Positions 55,937-64,000 of a stretch of 64,000 bases of DNA are shown one piece after another. Under the pieces are notes generated by a model, which saw nothing but the letters and a program-made list of their open reading frames with translations, was not told the DNA's origin and ran no database searches. How positions within the stretch are numbered: the stretch's first letter is position 1; every line of letters starts with the position of its first letter. This DNA comes from Knufia peltigerae. Its lineage: Eukaryota > Ascomycota > Eurotiomycetes > Chaetothyriales > Trichomeriaceae. Location: positions 1-64,000 of the forward strand of contig JAPDRN010000041.1 of assembly GCA_030247855.1 (NCBI GenBank), read 5' to 3'. The translations under genes were made by a program, and so were the position numbers.

Positions 55937-57594
55937 ATGTCTGCGGAGATCTCACACGCTCCTCAATCTGATCTCGATCCCGAGAAACAGGTTGAGGAGA
56001 CTGTCATCCACCTCGAAGATGCACTGGCAACCCTTCAAATTGATCCCAAGGACGCCGACGAGGCATTCACCTTCTTGAGGGACCACCCGAATGCCGATGG
56101 CGTTACTCAAGAAGCCATCTCCATCCTGGCCGATGACGCCAAAGCCAAAAAACTCCTCAGGAAGATCGACTGGGCTATTCTTCCATGTATGATTGCAACT
56201 TATTTCCTACAGTTCCTTGACAAGACTACAATCGGCTACACCGCAGTCATGGGCCTCCGAGAAGACACCCATCTCAAGGGTCAGGATTATTCCAACGTGG
56301 CCATGATATTCTACATTGGCTACTTGGCCGCGGAATTCCCTACACAGTATCTCTCACAACGCATTTCGAGACTCGGGAAATATCTCGGAGCCAACATCAT
56401 GTGCTGGGGCGCTGTCCTAGCTGCACATGCCGCTTGTCAGAATTACGCTGGTCTGATGATCTGTCGCACAATTCTGGGTATCTTTGAAGCATGCGTCACA
56501 CCGACACTTGTTCTTGTTGTAGCCATGTGGTACAAAAAGTCCGAGCAGGGACGAAGGATCTCCTATGTCTACGTTTGCAACAGGTCAGTTGGTCGCATGC
56601 TGAGTTGTATTGATGTGGCTGACTTGTATCATCTAGTTTGACTTCCATCTTTGCTGGTCTGGTTTCTTACGGAGCCTCATTTTCTGACAACGGCCATCTT
56701 GCAAGCTGGCGAATCTTTCTTCTCACCATTGGATTAGCCACTGTCGCCATTGGATTTGTCGTTTTTCTCTATCTGCCGGATTCACCGGTCAAAGCCAGAC
56801 GTTTCACAGATGCTGAAAAGGTCGCAACCTTGCTCCGTGTCAAAGACAACCAGTCCGGTACCCAAAACTCCAAGATCAAGACAGACCAACTACGGCTGGT
56901 GTTCAAGGACCCGGGCGTTTGGTTGATTGCTGTAAGCGTGGTATGCTTGAGCGTGCCTACTGCTATCCCCAACTTTTCCAGCATCTTGTTGACTACCTTC
57001 GGGTACACTCCCCGAGAAGCACTGATTCTAAACATCCCCGGAGGTGTCGTTGGTGCCATCTCGACAATTTTGGTTGGATGGTTGAGCGACCGATGGAACG
57101 ATCGAAGTTCGGTCATGATTGTCAGTATACTTCCGACTATTGCAGCGTTCGCCATGATGATCGGCCTTGACCCTGGCGGTGTTCCAAAAAGCAAGGGAGC
57201 TCTCTTGTTTGCTTTGTATCTGGCCAATTCATTCACTTCGGCTTTTATGCTTCTCTTGGTCTGGAATGCATCCAATCTAGGTGGACACACGAAGAAGGTC
57301 ACGGTCAACGCCCTGACGCTGGTCTTATATTGTGCTGGCAATATCGCCGGTACTGAAAGCTTCAGAGCCGCAGAGGCTCCAGGGTACATCAGTGGAAAGG
57401 CAGCTATTATGAGCACACTATCTGCGCAGGTCTTTATCTGTCTGCTGCTCAGGTATCGGAATGATCGGCTGAACAAGAAAAACCGTGAGAAACTGGCTTC
57501 GATGAGTGAGGATGAGAAAGAGACATTACGACAGCAATTGGCTTATGCAGACAAGACTGATCGGGAGAACCCATTCTTTGTGTACACACATTGA
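55937..57594 (+). CDS. MFS transporter, anion:cation symporter (Dal5/Tna1-type)
   Basis: Two exons, 55937-56583 and 56637-57594, encode 534 residues. The 53-nt intron (GTCAGT, CTGAC, CTAG) joins VCN-SLTSIFAGLVSYG in frame, inside a loop after the sixth predicted helix. The N-terminus has a cytosolic region of ~85 residues before LLRKIDWAILPCMIATYFLQFLDKTTIGY, the first helix of the ACS family. Family signatures: ISRLGKYLGANIMCWG, LMICRTILGIFEACVTPTLVL, and SYGASF after the loop; a second half begins LVFKDPGVWLIAVSV. Members carry allantoate, nicotinate, pantothenate and related organic anions with protons across the plasma membrane. The substrate is not visible. Neighbouring amidase and regulator genes are compatible with nitrogen-compound uptake. 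Confidence 0.87.
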
Positions 57595-58577
57595 GAAGGA
57601 CCTGCTCTAAGCAGTGCAAGGACTGAGAGCTACACATGTCATAGTCTTAAGTACCAAAGATTAAGAAAAAGATTAATGGGCTACATATGCTATCAAAACT
57701 TCGTGCCGGTCTTTGCGCAGTGCTGCCTTGCAAATTGTCGTTTCCGTTTCCCCAACTCATTCCCATCATGTCCGCAGTTCATCCGGGGAAGAGTGCATGG
57801 ATAGTACGGATAAAAGGCCCAACCACGGAGTAGTACCCGGATTACTCGAGAACGAAAAATCTAATTGCCATTTACGGTTTGGTCGTAGCGGGTGAGCGAA
57901 AGGTCGCTTTAACCTGAGCCTCAACTGAGGGCTCCCTGAGCAGTTCCCCGAGCAAACACACCCGGCGCCTTATCTGGCGCCCTGGCAATCTGTTATACCT
58001 GCCTCTCAATTGAGCATTGGTTGTAAAGCCCCCTCTCTGAAACTGGCAAACCCCAGTCCCTAATTACTGGGTATTCAGCTGGCTAATTTTCCTTTGCGAC
58101 CATTCTCTCCAATCCTGGCACCAAGGATGCGTGGATTATCCCGCCAGTGCTACGCTGAGTGCCACGCTGAGTGCCACGCTCTTCCAGGATTCTTCCATCT
58201 TGCCTTCTGGCATTCCCTACCAACTTCAGTTGCACAATGCCTTCGTTCGACAAATCTGCCTAGAAGGAGAAAAAGAACAATGTCGAATTCCTCGATTTGA
58301 TGCGGACTAGCAAGAGCGTATTCCAATCTCGTGGAAGTTGTGGCCTACTGAATGTGATGGTTGCCTTGGGCTTGAACTCTTCGGGATAATTGTGCCGCAC
58401 CCTAGAGAGGCTGTGCTTTGCCTCCGTCTGCTCCTCACAATTAAAGATTGATTGCTGTGTCTGCGATATTGGCCTGATTTCTTCTTGGAACTAATTGACA
58501 GTAATAGCCTGGCCTGCTCATGGATTTCCTAACCTGCAGCTCCTACTACTTGGACAAATTTCATTGCTGAAAGCAAC
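57595..58577. other. Intergenic region with short tandem repeat
   Basis: About 980 bp with no supportable gene. It contains a 12-bp repeat (58151-58180). Confidence 0.4.
58151..58180. repeat. 12-bp tandem repeat (about 2.5 copies)
   Basis: The unit is approximately CACGCTGAGTGC; the first copy has TACGCTGAGTGC. Confidence 0.85.
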
Positions 58578-60274
58578 ATGACAACAGAGCCAGTCTCACT
58601 CGATGTCGAACTCTACTACAAAGATTCTGGGAACCAAGCCGCAGACAATATCGTTCAGCAAGCTTTTCAAGAAGCTGTCCAATACTTCTCTACGGAGTTG
58701 ACTCAGGATGAAGTCGAACGCCGGTGGATCGCCCAGCGCACCTCCATCGCCGATGTCCTGGCAGTAGTTCAAGAGGCGCAGGCCAAATACGCGGCAACAA
58801 AGTCCAATCATGGGAGATTTTGCCAACTCGCGATGAAGTTGTCAGAGAGCCTGCTTTTCTACGCAAGTGTCATCGACGTTTTCGTTCAGATACATCCAGA
58901 GTACTCGGCCCTTGCCTGGGGAGCTGTCAAGTTTGTTCTCTTAGTTCGTCCCTCCCGAAGTGAAGGGGACGTTGCTGATTATAGTAGGGCGTCATTGAAC
59001 ATGCAAAGCTGTTCACAGAGATATCGGAGGCCCTCGTTCTCGTGGGCAAGGCTCTCGCGCAAGCGGACTTCAACAGTAAACTCTACCCGACCCGCTTCAT
59101 AAGAACGGCAATATCAAGTTTGTATACCTACATCATCATGTTCTTACGGAAAGCTGTCAAATGGTATACTATGGGTCGAGCCCGCCGGTGGGTTAACGCT
59201 GTCTTCGAGCCTTATGATATCGGACATAAGGCCACAGTTCAAAAGATCCAAAAATGCATAGCGTCTCTCAAAGATACAGCAAATGATGCCGCACATGCAG
59301 AGCTACGAGGAGTAAGCCAGTCTCAAAAGTATCATCAAGAGAAACTCGAATTAATGGACGAGGAAATCCGAGAAGTTAGAAAAGAGCTCAGGATAATAGG
59401 GATTAAAATGGCTTCTCAGGAGAAGGCGCTCGACAATACGTTGCACCATGTCTCAAGCAGCCACGCGATCAACAACCGACTTCTTCTGCTCACCGAAGAT
59501 GGTAAAGTGGCAACCATCCTCGACGAACTTGGGTCAGCTTTCGATGCCATAGGGCGATACCACACCTGTCTAGCGCTAAGTCGGAAGCGCAAGTCATGGG
59601 CACATGCCTATAAGGAATCTGCGCTTGCTTTAAGCGCAATTAGAAGATGGGCATCCTCGACTCGTTCTGCCCTGTTGGTGGTACAGAGTAGTCCAAGAGA
59701 AGAGGCAAAGATGAAAGACCTAATGGTTGATGTGGTGCGCTGGGCACAAGAAATCGGCGCCCCTGCAATTTGGATTTTATCGGGCAGGCATAAGGGAGAG
59801 GACGCGTTGCTATCGTCACTCGGAGGAATTTGGAAAGCATTAACCTCACAGATCATTCGGCAAAAGTCGTCCGTTCTGCACAAAGTCACTGCCGACCTCA
59901 CCGTATCAGAGCTCAAGACACAGCATGCTCCAACTGACTGGAAGGCTTTATTCTTTACAGCGGTCACACAAATCCAAAATTGCATTGTTGTTGTGGAAGC
60001 CCGGGATCTTTTTGAACTGATTGCGAACAATCCTTCCGAGGTGACCGCTTTCCTCCAGGAATTCCAAGCGATTGTGGAGGCGGCAAATAGTCGCGGAAGT
60101 GCAGTCAAGGTATTGGTCGCAAGCTATTGTGTATCAAGGACGGCGGTCACCAATCTTCCGGACAATGCTGATCGGTCTGCTATCTTTGTGAAGCGCTCTG
60201 TATCGTCTCACCAAAAGGCAAAGCTCATGACAGCGATACGAAGGACAGGATTGCGGAATGTTCGCTTTTTCTGA
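58578..60274 (+). CDS. DUF7708 protein with degenerate STAND-like C-terminus
   Basis: Two exons (58578-58943 and 58988-60274) give 550 residues. The 44-nt intron is the shortest in the window (GTTCGT, CTGAT, TAG) and restores ...AWGAVKFVLL-GVIEHAKLFTEISEAL, a defining stretch of the fungal DUF7708 domain, with IHPEYSALAWG before it and SKLYPTRF, SLYTYIIMFLRKAVKWY after it. A coiled coil follows (~200-245). Residues ~330-510 have an alternating beta-alpha layout (SALLVVQSS, PAIWILSG, CIVVVEARDLFELI, VKVLVASY) like a NACHT-type NTPase, but no GxxGxGK[ST] P-loop is seen. DUF7708 occurs at the N-terminus of fungal NLR-like proteins. Catalysis is doubtful; a sensing or partner role is inferred. 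Confidence 0.7.
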
Positions 60275-60616
60275 GGGTGGCAGTCCTGTTTTTAGGATGA
60301 GCATTCTGATAAGTAGGCTGCAGACTCCATTCAGACTCAGATTTAATCCATGTAGTGTTGTTTTTCTGTCCCGAAAGAGAGTCTTGAGGACCCCAGAAGG
60401 CAGGCCGTGCCTATCACACAACCAGGAAGTCCCTGGCCAGACTCGTGACGGTCATGTGACATCCAAGCCTCGCTGAATCAACTGCTGCCTAGATCACCTC
60501 GAATCGCAATGGAGGCAGAAACTGCCCAGCTTTCTATTTGATGCTGCCAATGCTCTCTTGCAGAGTGCAATTGATAACTTCTCAATCGTTCCTACCTCAA
60601 CGTGCCGTTGTGACAG
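60275..60616. other. Intergenic region
   Basis: About 340 bp between the DUF7708 gene and the AAA+ gene on the same strand. No gene seen. Confidence 0.4.
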
Positions 60617-62950
60617 ATGGACAGGCTTGCCGATGAAAGTTCCCAGCCTCGAAAGCGCCCGCGGTGTGCCAGTTCGGAGCCTTCTGATATGCCGCCTGCT
60701 GAAGGGCAAAGGCAAAGTGTCAAGCGTCGACAACAGCATAATCATCACACCAAAGTTGAGGACGAGTATCCCTTGAGGATTGCGGCGCTGCATCGAGTGG
60801 TGTGCAATAAACTCGTCCAGAAGGAGAGCGACCATTCGCATCATGAAGACTCAGCACTCTACACTAGTCCCCCCAAACTCTTCGCAGGCGACAACAGGGC
60901 CAGTGCGCTTCGGGCGGCAGACCACACTAAAATTCGCGACGAGGAACAATTCCTCGAGGATGCTGATGTCGTTATTTACCACACGTATGCTTGCCATAAT
61001 TATCAAGCGACTTTGCAAGACCAATTCGAAAGCTTCATGCCACCAGAGCTGGATCGACGGGTTTTCAGAGAAAATCGGGCGTACTTCTTTAGCTTACATC
61101 ATGATACCAAGCAAGCAAAGCCTGAGAATATGAGCATCCGTATCCGCTCCAACGAGGTCCACCTCGCCATATCTTCAGCAGTTTCGTTAGACTCCGATCT
61201 CGTCGAGCCATGGGACCAGGAAAAAAACTTGCAGTATCCCTTTCCGTTCTTCTTTCATCACCGCCAGAGCTTGAAGGCTGCTATCGGAGACTCGCTAGAT
61301 CCTCGATCTGAGTATTTAGTGAACAGCGTTCTCTCGGAGGTTGAGCATTTATGCGAAACCGAGTATCAAGAAGCCGATGTCTTATTTGCAGCCGGTCTAG
61401 TGAATCGAAGACATTTCGACAAGCTATTCAACAATGGCGAGATGATCGTGACCTACCAGCAGGGGCAGCCAGTGGCGTACAGACTCAAGGATGTGAAGGT
61501 TAGGAGGGAAACGGCAGCCCTCCAATGTTTATCTTGGACATTTGATGGTACCTTTAAGAGAAAGTCATACAATCTCATCGTCAGAACGCCTAGCTCAGAT
61601 ACCGGCGTGCCCATTATCAGCTTAGAAGCATTCCCATTGCGCTTCGACAAAAAATTGCACACAAAACTCATAGCGCGAGGTAGAACGTTCTGGAGCTGTC
61701 GACACAGAGCACACGTCTCTTATCTGGCCCCAAGGCCACTTTTCGAAGCTCAAACGGTTGGACTGTCCTTCCCTCTCATCACCGATCTCAAAATACTGAC
61801 ACTTCACAGTCTCGAGCTCCTTTTATGATCGACTATGAAATGTATCATGCCCTTCATGAAACGCCTGAAGAAGACAATGTATATGGTGCGCCCGAGGACG
61901 TCATATCGGCGGATTCGACTGATGAGCCAGACGAACGACTTCTACTTTCGCTACCCCCCCAGATTCGGGGCTTTGGATTCCTTGACAAGAAGTGGAGTGC
62001 GTCTCTATTCTACGTTACATGGCTTCATCGCTGATAAGCATCAGGAATACTGGACGTTGCATACATCGAGAAGATCAAATTCAATAAAGAAGCATTCAGA
62101 AGACTACATCTCGAGTCTGATAAGAAAGACCTCATCCAAGCATTGGTTACTGTACACACAAGTTTAAGCAAGACAGCCGACATCATCGAAGGCAAAGGCA
62201 ATGGCTTGATAGTCCTTCTCCATGGTGGGCCAGGTAACTCTCTACCGAAGACGTCAAAGAGAACAGCCCATTAATCTCACGACAGGCACCGGCAAAACCC
62301 TCACAGCCGAAGCTGTCGCCGAACTTGCCGAAAAACCTCTCTACCGTGTTACCTGCGGCGACATGGGAACCGACGCCCAGCGTGTGGAGGAATACCTCGA
62401 AGAAGTACTCCGCATCGGCACCGTCTGGCAATGTGTGGTGCTCCTCGACGAGGCCGACGTCTTCCTCGAAGAACGCACACACCAAGACGTCAAACGCAAT
62501 GCCCTCGTGTCTGCCTTCCTCCGCGCCCTGGAATACTACGAAGGTATCCTGATTCTGACTACCAATCGCATCGGCACTTTTGACGAAGCCTTCAAATCAC
62601 GTATCCAACTGCCGGTCCACTATCCGGACCTCGACGAAACAGGTCGAAAGATCATATGGCGGTCGGCCCTCAATGACATCCCGCCGCTGCCACGAGACTT
62701 CGACCGACAGAATCTGCTGGATCATATTGACAAGCTCGCGACGCATAGGTTAAATGGGCGACAAATCCGGAGTACTGTGAATACCGCTATGAAGTACGCG
62801 CATTTTAAGGAGGAACAGCTAAGTTACCGTCACTTTGAGGTGGTGATTCGTACCGTGATGGAGTTTGATCGCTACACGGTGGAGACGAGGGGTCAGACAG
62901 ATTCGGAGTGGGCGGAGGCAGAAGGGTTGAGAAAGAGGCCAGGGTTGTAG
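60617..62950 (+). CDS. DUF7025-AAA+ ATPase
   Basis: Four exons, 60617-61756, 61810-61996, 62045-62233 and 62286-62950, give 726 residues. Introns (53, 48, 52 nt) have GT-AG ends; the first donor GTTGGA is weak, the others are GTGCGT and GTAACT. Frames join exactly, and the third join rebuilds the Walker A motif GGPGTGKT (503-510). The N-terminal half (to ~380) is the DUF7025 domain (LFNNGEMIVTYQQGQPVAYRLKDV; SLEAFPLRFDKKL). Walker B is VVLLDEADVF (Asp560, Glu561), sensor 1 ILTTNR, and the arginine finger lies in DEAFKSRI. Related fungal proteins are numerous and mostly uncharacterised; the AAA part resembles the classical clade. It should hydrolyse ATP to remodel a protein or membrane target. 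It sits just after the DUF7708 gene, 342 bp away. Confidence 0.85.
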
Positions 62951-64000
62951 GCGGTGGGGTTCCTATATGCTGGTTTGGAAAAGGAGCAAGGGCTGGTGTT
63001 AAGGAGGGATGCTGGCTTCGTAGGAACTTCGGACTAACTTTATGCCGGAGCCTGGGCCAACACTTGGACAATAATGATGCGTTGAAATGAAATGCCTTAT
63101 TTGCATATCCAGGGTCCTTTAAGAAAGAACTTACGTAACTCCACCCAGTCTGTAAAGCCACCTAGTCAAGAAGAATCTTCGAGCTTTACAAGATATCGGC
63201 AGGAGTCTTCTTAACGATGTACTTGCTTGTTCAGTGGTGCAGAAGCCAGAATGACAGCTTGACCTCTCTGTGCGACGATTCTACAACGTCCGTGAGAAGT
63301 CGAAGTAGTGCAAAGATTTGTGTTCTATGCTTGCCGACCCATCCTAGATATCACCTTACCTGGCTCCTCCCGGGATATGTATCAGGAGAATCCCCATATC
63401 CTCAGCTGGGCTTTGTACTGGTGGGATCTGAAACAGATCCGTTAAGAAAAAGCCTTGTGAATGCCACCGCGGGTAAGGAAGCAGGTACCTTCGGACGGAT
63501 TGATCCTATACGATTTGTCCGTGTTTTTTTCCATGGTCTTCACGGAAGGAAGACGTTGAACGAGACTAGGATGCTCAACCAGTCTGTTGTGCAATTCGAA
63601 AATATCGGCCCGGGAAAGCCTCTAGTCGCGCCAGTCTTTTTCGTCGATGATGAAAGTGGGCTGACACTGCCGATCACCGGTTCGGAACGGTATGTGGTTG
63701 CAGCAGGGCTTCCCGCAACAAGCCTGGCTGTATTTAGCACCAGTCAACCGCATCAAAACTGCCTCCGCCGTTGTAGTTCATGATTTCGATGTCTGCGAGC
63801 TCATGGAACCAGGATAGAAGGACGCCGGTGGCATTGTACGAGCGGGATCACTGACAGCTCCTGCAGGGACTGTCCTGTAGATCGAAGCACTTGTGCGTGG
63901 CGGTTCTGTCGAGGAGCTCAACACTGCCGAGGCTGCCAACAGATGCTGTTTGCGACGTATATCTTCGGGCTTGCTGAGGTCCTTGGATACCGTGTAGTGC
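62951..64000. other. Right-end region without a confirmed gene
   Basis: One ATG-started frame of 188 codons (63217-63783, plus strand) is open. Its residues ~65-175 have a protein-like mix but I recognise no domain and see no supporting splice sites. On the minus strand, frames run from 63780 to the window edge and could be the 3' end of a gene outside. I call neither. Confidence 0.35.

Overview
This is nuclear DNA of a filamentous ascomycete (Pezizomycotina, probably Eurotiomycetes-like; the order cannot be fixed from sequence alone). The reasons are: protein genes broken by short GT-AG introns of about 44-92 nt with CTAAC/CTGAC branch motifs 10-20 nt before the acceptor; fungus-specific families (PF11951-type regulators, NmrA-like, DUF7708, DUF7025-AAA); and intergenic DNA rich in GTAC-centred palindromes. 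A 10-N scaffold gap lies at 31093-31102. I rebuilt exon structures by hand, requiring GT/AG sites, a branch motif and an unbroken frame at each junction.

Layout. 0.4-9 kb: a mitochondrial YqeH-type GTPase (GEP3/MTG3), a medium-chain reductase, a small coiled-coil protein and a BRD8/Bdc1-like bromodomain protein. 9-17.9 kb: an unusually long gene-free stretch full of microsatellites and TACGGAGTA-like palindromes. 17.9-30.2 kb: phosphoinositide phospholipase C, a fungal membrane protein, ribosomal protein L5 and a large leucine-rich-repeat protein (Mhp1/PPP1R37-like). 31.6-36.0 kb: NmrA-like reductase, cytochrome P450 and short-chain dehydrogenase, a possible small redox cluster. 36.6 kb: a tRNA-Trp gene. 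37.4-47 kb: a PH-like protein, a coiled-coil protein, an APH-type kinase and a small conserved protein, with another 3.9 kb gene-poor gap. 47.6-57.6 kb: an amidase, two divergently transcribed regulators without a zinc cluster, and a Dal5/Tna1-type transporter, which together suggest uptake and breakdown of an amide or ureide. 58.6-63 kb: a DUF7708 protein followed by a DUF7025-AAA+ ATPase.

The standout observation is the tRNA-Trp(CCA) gene at 36590-36769. It folds into a complete 72-nt cloverleaf only if two insertions are removed, and both have the hallmarks of spliceosomal introns (GTATGT...AG, 55 nt, at position 24/25; GTGAGT...CTAAC...AG, 53 nt, inside the T loop at 55/56). Nuclear tRNA introns normally sit at 37/38 and are cut by the tRNA endonuclease. 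The second insertion also splits the Pol III B box. This points to a tRNA made through the mRNA splicing machinery, or at least to mRNA-type introns in a tRNA gene.
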